Shown here piece by piece: positions 29,833 through 38,894 of a DNA stretch of 64,000 nt. The first letter of the stretch is position 1; each line of letters begins with the position of its first letter. The stretch is from Enterovibrio gelatinilyticus (GTDB lineage: Bacteria; Pseudomonadota; Gammaproteobacteria; Enterobacterales; Vibrionaceae), in the NCBI RefSeq assembly GCF_028683095.1, contig NZ_JAJUBC010000012.1:62001-126000 (forward strand). The letters are read 5' to 3'. The position numbers and the translations under genes were made by a program. Under the pieces are notes generated by a model. The model saw only the letters and a program-made list of their open reading frames with translations. It made no database searches and had not been told where the DNA came from.

Positions 29833-30555
29833 CTATTTCAACAAACTTGGGTCTGCTTGAATGCCACGTTTGACCAATGTATCAGAAGGCGCATTAGCGT
29901 AAAAATCACAAGGCGCAGATAGGTGCATCGGTTCGCCAGTTCCTGGGTGTAAAAAGCAGAGTTCGCCCGCATGAAGTTGTAAGCGCGGTGAATACTTGTA
30001 GGCTTGTGGATAGGCGTAGAACTCGTCACCGACAATAGGGTGCTCCAGTGCTAGCATATGCACGCGAAGTTGGTGAGAGCGACCCGTGATAGGCAAAAGG
30101 CGCATCAAGGTGGTTTTTTTCTCACGCTTGATCACTTCGTAATCTGTGACCGAGGGTTTGCCATTTTCGAAACAGACCATTTGTTTGGGGCGATTCGGCC
30201 AGTCACAAATCAAAGGTAAATCAACGCGACCTTCATCATTTTCCACATTGCCCCATACGCGAGCGTAATAAAGTTTGTGGGTGATGCGTTCACGAAATTG
30301 CGCTTTAAGGTGACGCTCAGCCTCTTTGTGTTTGGCGAACACAATCAGACCTGATGTGGACATATCAAGGCGATGCACCAATTCTGCGTTTGGAAACTCT
30401 TTCTTGATACGAGACCAAGCACTGTCGTAGTGCGCAGGATCGCGACCAGGATTCGTTAGCAGTCCGCTGGGTTTATTGAGGGCGATAATGTCATCGTCCT
30501 GATAAATAACATCCAGCCAAGGCTCTGTTGGCGGATTGTAGATAAAGTCGCTCAT
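29833..30555 (-). CDS. rluA: Dual-specificity RNA pseudouridine synthase RluA
   Basis: Forms pseudouridine at 23S rRNA 746 and tRNA position 32. The 240 residues have the catalytic aspartate in HRLDMSTSGLIVFAK, the YYARVWG block and the ITGRSHQLRVHM motif. The short, S4-less architecture supports RluA rather than RluC/D. It is separated from rapA by a terminator and a spacer holding a decayed palindrome half. Confidence 0.92.
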   Translation of the reverse strand: MSDFIYNPPTEPWLDVIYQDDDIIALNKPSGLLTNPGRDPAHYDSAWSRIKKEFPNAELVHRLDMSTSGLIVFAKHKEAERHLKAQFRERITHKLYYARVWGNVENDEGRVDLPLICDWPNRPKQMVCFENGKPSVTDYEVIKREKKTTLMRLLPITGRSHQLRVHMLALEHPIVGDEFYAYPQAYKYSPRLQLHAGELCFLHPGTGEPMHLSAPCDFYANAPSDTLVKRGIQADPSLLK

Positions 30556-30675
30556 GAGTTCGCTCGAAAATTAAACGGCCGGAAGTGTAGCACGACACGC
30601 TTGAAAGGCTATACCCAAACACATTCTCGCTGAACAGGCATGGACCTACTTTGAGGTGGCGGGATATGAGGGTAG

Positions 30676-30706
30676 AAAAACAAAGGCACCGCCGAAGCAG
30701 TGCCTT
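30676..30706 (-). terminator. rapA terminator with a UUCG loop
   Basis: Minus strand: AAGGCAC-TGC pairs with GCG-GTGCCTT (30683-30706) around TTCG, an unusually stable tetraloop, then TGTTTTTC. Confidence 0.85.
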
Positions 30707-30727
30707 AATCGATGTGCTCAGAGAAGC

Positions 30728-33646
30728 TTACTGGTGGCTGACCACGATCACTCGCAGTGCATCAAGACGAACTTGTGCCTGACTGATGTAAGTGCGCAAA
30801 TCTGCCATCTGTGACTCCAAACTTTCTAATTCATCATCACGAATGTTTGGGTTCACCGCTTTCAGTGCCTGAAGACGATCCAGTTCACTGCGCAGTTTGG
30901 TGGTCATTTCCGCTTCGGCGCTTTCCTTCACTGTCGCGAGGTGCGCTTGTGAAATCGGAGTGCCCATTTCAATCAAACCATGAATTTGAGTCTGTACGGA
31001 AGAGACCAGTTTGCTACCAAGGTGGCGATTCACTGGGCTTAACTGACGGTTAAAGCCTTCAAACTCCACTTGAGCTGCCAAATCATTGCCTTTTGCGTCA
31101 AGCAAAACTCGGATAGGCGCAGCCGGCAAGAATTGGTGGATGCCAGAGCTTTTCGGCGCTTGCGCATCGGCAACGTACAGAAGCTCTAGGAACAGTGTGC
31201 CCACAGGCAAGGCTTTGTTTTTAAGCAAAGATACCGCCGTAGAGCCCACGTCTTCTGATAGGAGTAAATCAATGCCGCCTTGGATCATCGGGTGTTCCCA
31301 AGTGATAAAGCGCATGTCTTCGCGTGATAATGCCGTTTCGCGATCGAAGGTAATGGTGCAACCTTCACTTGGTAACCCTGGATAGCTTGATACCAGCATA
31401 TGCTCAGACGGTGTGACAACAATGGCGTTTTCGCCTTTGTCATCTTGGTTTAGGCCCACAGTGTCAAACAGACCCAATGCGAACGTTACCAAATTGGTGT
31501 CGCCGTCGAGAGAAGCGATTTTCTCTGCCAGAGCTTTTGCTTCATCACCGCCGTTCGAGTGCATTTCTAGCAAGCGATCACGACCTTTTTCCAGTTCGCC
31601 TTTCAAGCGGTGGTGCATTTCTGCGCTGGTTTCAACCAAGGTATCAAGTGATTCGTCGATGCTGCCTTTCGCTAGCAACTGCAATAGATCATCTTGAACG
31701 TGTTCGAATACCGCGCGACCCGTTGGGCAGGTTTCTTCAAAGGCATTGAGGCCTTCATTGTACCAACGTGCTAATAGCGCCTGCGAAGTCCCGATCATGA
31801 AAGGAACGTGAATTTCGATATCGCGCTTTTGACCGATGCGATCAAGACGGCCGATGCGTTGCTCAAGCAGGTCAGGGTTCATTGGCAAGTCGAACATCAC
31901 CAGTTGGTTTGCAAACTGGAAATTACGACCTTCAGAACCAATCTCAGAACAGATAAGCACTTGCGCGCCAGCTTCGTCTTGAGCGAAGTAAGCTGCTGCT
32001 TTATCACGTTCTAGAATCGACATCCCTTCATGGAATACGGTGCCACGAATGCCTTCACGTTCACGCAATGCTTGCTCTAATGACAAGGCCGTTTGCGCTC
32101 GAGAGCAAATCACCAGTACTTTTTCTTGGCGGTTTGATTTAAGCAAATCGAGCAGCCAATCAATGCGCGGATCGAATCCCCACCAGCTAGCGTCTTCGCC
32201 TTCAAATTGCTGATAAATATCTTCAGGGTACAGCCACTGAACGGCTTTTTGCTCGAGGCTTTGATTGCCTGCGCCCATGATCCCCGCCACGCGCATCGCT
32301 GTTTGATACTGTGATGGCAAGGCCAAGGGGTATAAGTTCAGGTGACGTTGCGGGAAGCCTTGAATGGCTGCGCGTGTGTTACGGAACAGGACACGGCCGG
32401 TGCCATGACGATCCATCAGGTTATCTATCAATTCATTTCGAGCGTCGCGTTGTTGAAGGTCGTCAACGTCATTGGCTTCGACAATACGGAGCAACGGCTC
32501 AACGTCTTGCTCAGACAACAGCTCAGTGATGCTGTTCTTCGCTTCATTGCTCAATGCTTCGTTAGACAGCAATTGGCTGACGGCATCGGCAACGGGAGCG
32601 TACTGAAGCTCTTCTTTAACGAACGCTTGATAGTCATAGAAACGGTCAGGATCGAGCAGGCGCAAGCGAGCGAAATGGCTTTCGTGGCCTAGCTGTTCGG
32701 GTGTCGCGGTCAGTAGCAACACGCCTGGCGTATTTTCAGCAATACCTTCAATAACTTGATATTCGCGGCTTGGTTTCTCTTCGCTCCACTCAAGGTGGTG
32801 CGCTTCATCGACTACCAGCAAATCCCATTCGCCTTCCGCCGCTTGTTCAGCGCGCTTGCGGCTTTTACGCAAGAAATCGAGCGAACACAGGACCAACTGA
32901 GCGGTGTCGAACGGGTTGTCGGCATCAGCGAAGGCTTCAACACAACGTTCTTCGTCGAACACGGAAAAATGCAGGTTAAAACGGCGAAGCATTTCTACAA
33001 GCCATTGGTGTTGCAGCGTTTCAGGCACAACAACAAGTACGCGAGAAGCGCGACCAGACAGCACCTGCTGGTGGATGATCATGCCCGCTTCAATGGTCTT
33101 ACCCAAACCCACTTCGTCTGCCAGCAGTACACGAGGAGCATGGCGTCTGCCCACTTCATGAGCGATGAATAGCTGGTGCGGGATCAGGCCTGCACGCATA
33201 CCACACAAACCACGCATTGGGCTTTTGTGTTGCTCATATTGGTTTTTCAGGGCGCGATAGCGAAGTGCAAAGCGATCCATCCGGTCTATTTGACCAGCGA
33301 ACAGTTTGTCTTGTGGTTTGTTAAATCGAATTTGGTGGCTCAGCAAGATTTCGCGGAGCTTGACGTTATCTTCGCCTGTGTCAGTGCGTTGACCTGTGTA
33401 GGTTAGAACGCCTTGTTCTTCGTCAACGTGCTCGACCTGTAAAAACCAGCCATCGTGGCTTTCAATAGTGTCACCCACGTTAAACATGACACGGGTGATT
33501 GGCGCGTCGCTGCGGGCGTATAAACGATTTTCTTCGCTGGCAGGGAACATTAGGGTAACGGTACGGGCGTCGATAGCAACCACGGTACCAAGACCTAGGT
33601 CACTTTCAGTATCGCTGATCCAACGTTGTCCGAGGGCGTATGGCAT
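30728..33646 (-). CDS. rapA: RNA polymerase-associated ATPase RapA
   Basis: A Swi2/Snf2-family protein that recycles stalled RNA polymerase. The 972 residues are collinear with E. coli RapA (968). The N-terminal Tudor-like domains ([20 protein letters not shown]) precede the ATPase with Walker [16 protein letters not shown], the DEAH box [21 protein letters not shown], and the helicase C motif [13 protein letters not shown] long C-terminal region closes the protein, ending [13 protein letters not shown]. It is divergent from the PhoH gene. Confidence 0.97.
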   Translation of the reverse strand: MPYALGQRWISDTESDLGLGTVVAIDARTVTLMFPASEENRLYARSDAPITRVMFNVGDTIESHDGWFLQVEHVDEEQGVLTYTGQRTDTGEDNVKLREILLSHQIRFNKPQDKLFAGQIDRMDRFALRYRALKNQYEQHKSPMRGLCGMRAGLIPHQLFIAHEVGRRHAPRVLLADEVGLGKTIEAGMIIHQQVLSGRASRVLVVVPETLQHQWLVEMLRRFNLHFSVFDEERCVEAFADADNPFDTAQLVLCSLDFLRKSRKRAEQAAEGEWDLLVVDEAHHLEWSEEKPSREYQVIEGIAENTPGVLLLTATPEQLGHESHFARLRLLDPDRFYDYQAFVKEELQYAPVADAVSQLLSNEALSNEAKNSITELLSEQDVEPLLRIVEANDVDDLQQRDARNELIDNLMDRHGTGRVLFRNTRAAIQGFPQRHLNLYPLALPSQYQTAMRVAGIMGAGNQSLEQKAVQWLYPEDIYQQFEGEDASWWGFDPRIDWLLDLLKSNRQEKVLVICSRAQTALSLEQALREREGIRGTVFHEGMSILERDKAAAYFAQDEAGAQVLICSEIGSEGRNFQFANQLVMFDLPMNPDLLEQRIGRLDRIGQKRDIEIHVPFMIGTSQALLARWYNEGLNAFEETCPTGRAVFEHVQDDLLQLLAKGSIDESLDTLVETSAEMHHRLKGELEKGRDRLLEMHSNGGDEAKALAEKIASLDGDTNLVTFALGLFDTVGLNQDDKGENAIVVTPSEHMLVSSYPGLPSEGCTITFDRETALSREDMRFITWEHPMIQGGIDLLLSEDVGSTAVSLLKNKALPVGTLFLELLYVADAQAPKSSGIHQFLPAAPIRVLLDAKGNDLAAQVEFEGFNRQLSPVNRHLGSKLVSSVQTQIHGLIEMGTPISQAHLATVKESAEAEMTTKLRSELDRLQALKAVNPNIRDDELESLESQMADLRTYISQAQVRLDALRVIVVSHQ

Positions 33647-33967
33647 AAGGGAAGAAACCTCTGGTTAAAGCTGACACAAATTGGAGCGTGCTTCTTGAGA
33701 ACTACATTGTAGGTCATGTTGAGCACTCAGAAAATGGCTGCTAATGGTACTTGAAGTTGTGAGCATGGTCACGGTCAATGTAGTAAATTTGGTGTGTGTA
33801 ACAAATAGGCAACAAATTAATGAAAATGTGGGCTTGTCGACGGGTAATTCGTTGAAATTGTCTTACGATTAAGAATATACCCCGATGACAGTGTCTTTAT
33901 CACAAAGACAATTGTCATTTGGGAATATGTGGGAATCCCACTTGCCTATGTTACCAAGGAGGTGTCT
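33647..33967. other. Divergent rapA/phoH intergenic region
   Basis: 321 bases, AT-rich toward phoH. TTGAAA (33852-33857) and TATACC (33876-33881), 18 bases apart, are a possible phoH promoter. No repeat or gene is seen. Confidence 0.4.
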
Positions 33968-35341
33968 ATGGGCGATGCCGAACGGAAATTCTTTGTGCTG
34001 GATACCAACATCCTGCTTCATGAACCATTCGCCATCTATTCATTTCAAGAACATGATGTGGTCATTCCGATGACTGTCCTCGAAGAGCTTGACCGAATCA
34101 AAGACAGCAAGCGAGATGTGTCTCGTGATGCACGGGTAGCGATTCGGGCCCTCGAAGATATATTCAAAGACGCAACGCCGGACCAGATCTCAGAAGGGAT
34201 CGTGGTAGGCAAAGAAGGAGCGACCGGCACGGTTTCAATCCTTGTGGATTTTGAAATCAAAGAAACGGTACAAGCCTTTGCCGATAAGGCTGGAGATAAC
34301 CGAATCCTCAACGCCGTTTTGTTTCTGCAAGCTAAACGCACACCTCGCAAAGTGGTTCTAGTCACCAAAGACATAAACATGCGACTTCGCGCCAAAGGGG
34401 CGGGCGTATTGTATGTTGAGGACTATCGAACTGATCAACTTATTGATGACGTCAGCTTACTGACCAAAGGCTTTCAAGTCTTTGAGGGCAGCTTCTGGGA
34501 CAGAGTCGGGCAATGTGAAACGCGAAACAGCGGAAGAACAACGCTGCACACGGTTCCACGTGAAATGGTCGACAACACCTATATCAACCAGTACCTCCTT
34601 GATGAAGGCAAGGACTTCGCTGGGCGCGTGGTTGGACTCACCGACGGTGAACTTCAGCTAAAAGACATCAGCCGCGAACGTTTAATGCATCGTGAAGCAT
34701 GGGGCGTTCGTCCAAAGAATATCTATCAAGGAATGGCAGTCGATGCCTTGCTTGATCCTAGTGTCGATTTAGTGATCCTCACCGGGCCTGCGGGATGTGG
34801 TAAAACCATTCTTGCCATGGCTGCCGCGCTTGAGCAGGTGGTGGAAAAGGGCATGTATGACAAAATTATTGTCACTCGAAACACCCCAGAAATCGCCGAA
34901 TCAATAGGCTTCTTGCCGGGCACAGAGGAAGAGAAAATGCTTCCTTGGCTTGGCGCAGTGACCGATACGCTCGAAGCGCTGCATAAGAATGACGAATGCA
35001 CCGATGGCTCCATGCGATATATCATGGATAAAGCCAACATTCAGTTTAAATCCATTAACTTTATGCGCGGACGTTCGATCCAGAATGCGTTTGTTATTCT
35101 GGATGAGTGTCAAAACCTCACTGCATCACAGCTTAAAACCATTATTACGCGCTGTGGTGAAGGCACGAAGATTGTCTGTTCCGGTAACTTGGCACAGATT
35201 GATAGCCCGTACTTAACACCTGTGACATCAGGGTTGACGTATATCGTTGAGCGCTTCAAGAACTTTGAAGGCAGCGCATGCGTTTATCTCAATGGTGTGG
35301 TGCGAAGCCGTTTGGCGGAGTTTGCTGAAGAAAACTTGTAG
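33968..35341 (+). CDS. PIN-PhoH fusion ATPase (PhoH2-like)
   Basis: A two-domain protein of 457 residues. The N-terminal PIN nuclease domain (about 1-140) keeps its acidic residues in FVLDTNILLHEP, VLEELDRIK, DNRILNAV and VTKDINMRL. The C-terminal PhoH P-loop domain (about 245-457) has Walker A LTGPAGCGKTILAMAAALE and Walker B FVILDECQNLT. Related PhoH2 proteins show RNA-unwinding and RNase activity in vitro. The cellular role is unclear. AAGGAGG five bases before the ATG at 33968 decides the start over the in-frame GTG/ATG further upstream. Confidence 0.93.
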   Translation: MGDAERKFFVLDTNILLHEPFAIYSFQEHDVVIPMTVLEELDRIKDSKRDVSRDARVAIRALEDIFKDATPDQISEGIVVGKEGATGTVSILVDFEIKETVQAFADKAGDNRILNAVLFLQAKRTPRKVVLVTKDINMRLRAKGAGVLYVEDYRTDQLIDDVSLLTKGFQVFEGSFWDRVGQCETRNSGRTTLHTVPREMVDNTYINQYLLDEGKDFAGRVVGLTDGELQLKDISRERLMHREAWGVRPKNIYQGMAVDALLDPSVDLVILTGPAGCGKTILAMAAALEQVVEKGMYDKIIVTRNTPEIAESIGFLPGTEEEKMLPWLGAVTDTLEALHKNDECTDGSMRYIMDKANIQFKSINFMRGRSIQNAFVILDECQNLTASQLKTIITRCGEGTKIVCSGNLAQIDSPYLTPVTSGLTYIVERFKNFEGSACVYLNGVVRSRLAEFAEENL

Positions 35342-35368
35342 AAATACATATAAAGCGAGAGATAACAA

Positions 35369-35399
35369 AAAGGCTGCCGATAGGCAGCCTTTGTTTTTC
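35369..35399. terminator. Bidirectional terminator after phoH and the GGGEF protein
   Basis: A perfect 10-bp stem (35369-35378 with 35383-35392) around GATA. T-rich sequence follows on both strands (GTTTTT plus; TTGTT minus). Confidence 0.85.
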
Positions 35400-35485
35400 T
35401 TAATATTCTTATCTGCGTTAATGGGCGTTGAATCAACGCAAAGTCAGTATGTCGCGTTACCGTCGTGATGCTTTTTGGCTGGGCA

Positions 35486-36934
35486 CTATGCCCAGTGACG
35501 CTCCATGCTTTCAGGCTCATGATCGTTGGCACTGGTGGTGCTATATTGAGGTTTATTCGCTCGCATACGACTAGAGGCAATACGCACTAAGGCTTCTCCC
35601 TGCTCGCCATCATAGGGATAACAGCCAACTCCCGCCGTAAACCTCACAGGAATGACTTGTTGGTCAATATAAAGTGCACTCAACTGCAGGGATTTCTGAA
35701 GCTGACTCAGTTTGCGTACCGCCTGACTGCTATCACTCAAATCAAACAGAATCGCAAATTCCCCACCGCCAAGACGCGCAAACATGGTTTGGCTTGAAAG
35801 CTGAAGGCGTAATTGAGTGGCGAGGTGTTTTAACGCCATATCGCCGATATCTTGACCATGGTTTTCATTAATGTGCTTGAGCCCATCAATATCCAACACC
35901 GCGACCACAAACGGGGAGGGTGAAAAACGTTTGTCAGCGAGTTGGGTGAAAAATTGATGCCGAGTTTTTGCGCCAGTGAGGACGTCGTTTTTCACCGCAG
36001 ACTCTAGACGGTTATTGGTGTCTTTTAGCGCTTCAACGGCACTTTTTAGTTCTTCCGTTCGGTATCTTAAAAGGCGATGGTAGAGCCCAAGTCCGCCAAT
36101 CAGAAGCAGAAGTGAAGAGAATAAGATGATGTAGTGGGCGGTTTTGTTTAGCCAAGGAAGAACAGCATTGATCTTACTGGCGGGAATCCATTTTGCGTAA
36201 ATGGCGGCAACATCATCTTCGCTGATTTTGTCTAAGCCGTGCTCAATAGCGGTGATTGAGTCTTTTTCATTTTTGTTGATAGCAAAGTGCATCGGGAAGG
36301 AATACAGCTTTCTTCGTGGTGTAAATAGGCCAGCCTTGCCGGAATGGCGCATGTCGTAAAGTGCTGTGCTGAGATCGTCGATAAAAACATCAACCTCTCC
36401 GCGATAAGCCGCTTCATTTAATGATCCAAACGTCGGGAATAGTTTGATGTTATTTTCAGGAATACGTGATGCGAGAAAGGCATGTTTGGTACTGTCTTTG
36501 ACGGTGCCTACAATCACTGAATCAAGGGTTTTAAAATCTTCAAAAGGCAGATCTTTTTGTGCGAATAGGCTGACGTTGTAGCGATTGAGTGGTAATTCAC
36601 GGGAAAAAGCCAGCACTTCTGCTCTATCTCCGGTATAGCCCAACCCACCATGAATAACGCCTGGTGTATTTGCCGCGTACTGGAGAGACTCACTCCATGG
36701 TAAAAGGTTGAAGCGCACATCCACATTATTTGCTTTCGCATACAGGCGCCAGTAGTCAACCATGATGCCCTCAGGTTGCCCATCGCGATTAATGAAAGAG
36801 AACGGCTGCCATGTCGAAGAGCCAGTCACAATTAAGCGCTTTGTGTCGGCATACGAAGCAGGTGATATCAAAAACATAAACAACGTCAGCGAGATAGCAG
36901 TAAGCTGGCGAATGCTGGGTATAAATGAATGCAA
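35486..36934 (-). CDS. Periplasmic-sensor GGDEF-family protein with degenerate GGGEF motif
   Basis: 482 residues: signal peptide (to about 29), a periplasmic SBP_bac_3 amino-acid-receptor-like domain (about 30-255, with STWQPFSFINRDGQPEG and VDYWRLYAKANNV), one membrane helix (about 268-288), a short coiled coil, and a C-terminal GGDEF domain. The signature reads RLGGGEFAIL: the third residue, normally Asp/Glu and needed for catalysis, is Gly. DVLTGAKTRH also departs from the usual DxLTGLxNRR. No RxxD inhibitory site is seen. It may bind nucleotide or a ligand without making c-di-GMP. A paralogue begins at 62969. Confidence 0.92.
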   Translation of the reverse strand: MHSFIPSIRQLTAISLTLFMFLISPASYADTKRLIVTGSSTWQPFSFINRDGQPEGIMVDYWRLYAKANNVDVRFNLLPWSESLQYAANTPGVIHGGLGYTGDRAEVLAFSRELPLNRYNVSLFAQKDLPFEDFKTLDSVIVGTVKDSTKHAFLASRIPENNIKLFPTFGSLNEAAYRGEVDVFIDDLSTALYDMRHSGKAGLFTPRRKLYSFPMHFAINKNEKDSITAIEHGLDKISEDDVAAIYAKWIPASKINAVLPWLNKTAHYIILFSSLLLLIGGLGLYHRLLRYRTEELKSAVEALKDTNNRLESAVKNDVLTGAKTRHQFFTQLADKRFSPSPFVVAVLDIDGLKHINENHGQDIGDMALKHLATQLRLQLSSQTMFARLGGGEFAILFDLSDSSQAVRKLSQLQKSLQLSALYIDQQVIPVRFTAGVGCYPYDGEQGEALVRIASSRMRANKPQYSTTSANDHEPESMERHWA

Positions 36935-37051
36935 GAGTATCGACCTGTCTAGATTTTCTGACGAGGATTATACGCAACCCTCTTCACTTAGGAAATGTAT
37001 TCGTGATGTTTTTGTCAATGGAATGATTGGTATGAAAGTGCAACTAAGATC

Positions 37052-37081
37052 GCAAAAACAAAAGCCGCACTGATGGCGGCT
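37052..37081 (-). terminator. Terminator after the GAF-GGDEF gene
   Basis: Minus strand: AGCCGC pairs with GCGGCT (37063-37068, 37076-37081), followed by TTTGTTTTTG. Confidence 0.7.
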
Positions 37082-37112
37082 CTAATGTGTGGCGTGGCAA
37101 TTCGAAATGTGT

Positions 37113-38111
37113 CTAAAACAGTTCAACGTCGTCTTCCGGCACTAAAGCTTGTAGCTCACCATTGGCAATGAGTTCTTCATAAAAGGCGACTTGATTACGA
37201 CCATTTTGCTTCGCTTTATATAGCGCTTGGTCGGCGAAGCCAAGAACGGTGATCGCATTAAGCTCTTGGTCGCTGATTGCCGCGGCTCCCATTGAAATGG
37301 ACACATCTTTTGCTTGCCCATAGTCACGTTCGTTCACGGTTTTGATGAAGCCTCGAATGGTCGCTTCCATCTCTTCACGAGATTGAGGGTGCATAATGAC
37401 CACAAACTCATCGCCGCCATAGCGGAATAAAAGATCATCGTCACCAAATGCCTTTTTCATCATGGCGGTAATCAGCAGGATAACCTCATCACCAAACACA
37501 TGTCCCAGCGCATCATTGATGAGCTTGAAGTGGTCGATGTCGAAAATACAGACCCAATGGTGGTGAGAAGGGTCGTCGGTAATGCTGCTTCCTTGGATAA
37601 GAAAACGGTCCAAGAGTAAATCGATTTTGGTTGTGAGAACTTTACGGTTATAAAGGCCAGTCAAACCATCTCGCTCGCTTGCTGAGATAATCTTTTGATA
37701 GTTCTCATAAATCTTGGCAAGACCTTCGATCAGTTGAACTTCATCACCTTTAAGCTGGTCGCATTTGCAGAAGACCACCGCGGTGATGTCTTCACCTTCT
37801 CCGTAAATTGGCACAGCAAGCAAAGATTGACTCTCTGTGGCGCAGAACTGAACAATATTTTCACCGGAAGACACGCAGTTCAGCAGAATACGCTCAATCG
37901 CATCTTTTTCTTCTTCAAAAAGGAAAATGTCCGAACACGCGACCACCATAAATTCTGGGTTGGTTTCAGGGTTATAATCCAACACCAAAACCTGATTTGC
38001 CGGCGTCAATTGCAAAATTGTCGTGATGAGGCTTTCAGAAATGGTATCGGACTCTGTCTGAGCTGTAATATCAACCACCGAGTCCAGCACATCAATACTG
38101 GTAACAGTCAC
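37113..38111 (-). CDS. GAF-like/GGDEF diguanylate cyclase
   Basis: A cytoplasmic protein without membrane segments. An N-terminal region (about 1-150) has GAF-like features (ILQLTPANQVLVLDY, SLLAVPIYGEGED). A complete GGDEF domain follows: SERDGLTGLYNRK, FDIDHFKLINDALGHVFGDEV and an intact RYGGDEFVVI, so it should make c-di-GMP. No RxxD product-inhibition site precedes the motif. I prefer the GTG at 38111 (332 residues), with GAGAGA seven bases upstream, over the TTG at 38177. Close to the GGGEF gene but separated by a terminator. Confidence 0.88.
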   Translation of the reverse strand: MTVTSIDVLDSVVDITAQTESDTISESLITTILQLTPANQVLVLDYNPETNPEFMVVACSDIFLFEEEKDAIERILLNCVSSGENIVQFCATESQSLLAVPIYGEGEDITAVVFCKCDQLKGDEVQLIEGLAKIYENYQKIISASERDGLTGLYNRKVLTTKIDLLLDRFLIQGSSITDDPSHHHWVCIFDIDHFKLINDALGHVFGDEVILLITAMMKKAFGDDDLLFRYGGDEFVVIMHPQSREEMEATIRGFIKTVNERDYGQAKDVSISMGAAAISDQELNAITVLGFADQALYKAKQNGRNQVAFYEELIANGELQALVPEDDVELF

Positions 38112-38204
38112 AATCGCATCTCTCTTATGATTCAAGTGTCTTAAAAACAAGTATAGATGCGGTTTGTTGATGCGCAATGTTTGACCAGATCACGAGTGAT
38201 AATA

Positions 38205-38894
38205 CTATGAAATAAAGCGCTTTATGGTGTCGTTAGGGGCGTTAAGTTCCGACGCGCAAGCGTGATAAACCACTTTTCCTGCGTCTACTAGCAACACTTT
38301 ATCAGCGATAGCCAACGCATCTTCTGGGTGATGAGTCACCATCAAAATAGTGGTGTTAAATTGTTGTGCTAACTGTTTAACGTGCTGAAGCATTTCTTTG
38401 CGTAGCGTAGGGTCTAGCGCAGAGAATGGCTCATCCAGTAGTAAAATAGGACGATTTCGAACTAAACAGCGAGCGAGTGCGACTCGCTGTTTTTGTCCAC
38501 CAGACAGTTGCCCTGGTAGGCGGTCGAGATAGCTTTGTAGTCCTACTTGTTGGGCTGCTTGGATGACCGATGTTTTATCATCTGATGTTAGTTTTAAGCT
38601 GGGGCTTATTCCGAGTGCAATATTGTCAAAAGCGGTTAAATGACCAAACAGATTGTGCTCTTGAAACAAAACTGAAAGAGGTCGCTCGTGCGCTGGTAAA
38701 TGGGTAAACACCTGATCGCCAAATGCCACGCTTCCCCCGCTTGGCGCCAACAATCCGCAGAGCAGTGATAACAAGGTGCTCTTTCCCGCGCCACTTGGGC
38801 CGAGTATCGCCGTAATTGATCCTGGTTCAGACTGAAAAGAAAACGAGAGCGTTTCAGCCTGATAGTGATGAGACAATTCACTGACGTGCAGCAT
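38205..38894 (-). CDS. thiQ: Thiamine ABC transporter ATPase ThiQ
   Basis: ATP-binding subunit for uptake of thiamine, TMP and TPP. The 229-residue ABC domain has Walker A GPSGAGKST, the Q-loop LFQEHNLF, signature LSGGQKQRVALARC, Walker B ILLLDEPFSALDP and the H-loop VTHHPEDA. The ATG at 38894 (MLHVSELSHHYQ) has AGGAAA upstream and overlaps the thiP 3' end by 17 bases. The upstream in-frame start at 38939 is rejected. Last gene of the thiBPQ operon. Confidence 0.95.
   Translation of the reverse strand: MLHVSELSHHYQAETLSFSFQSEPGSITAILGPSGAGKSTLLSLLCGLLAPSGGSVAFGDQVFTHLPAHERPLSVLFQEHNLFGHLTAFDNIALGISPSLKLTSDDKTSVIQAAQQVGLQSYLDRLPGQLSGGQKQRVALARCLVRNRPILLLDEPFSALDPTLRKEMLQHVKQLAQQFNTTILMVTHHPEDALAIADKVLLVDAGKVVYHACASELNAPNDTIKRFIS

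Noticed and set aside
35479-35495. Hairpin CTGGGC/GCCCAG across the stop of the GGGEF gene
   Set aside because: No T-run on either side. A better terminator for the gene lies at 35369-35399.
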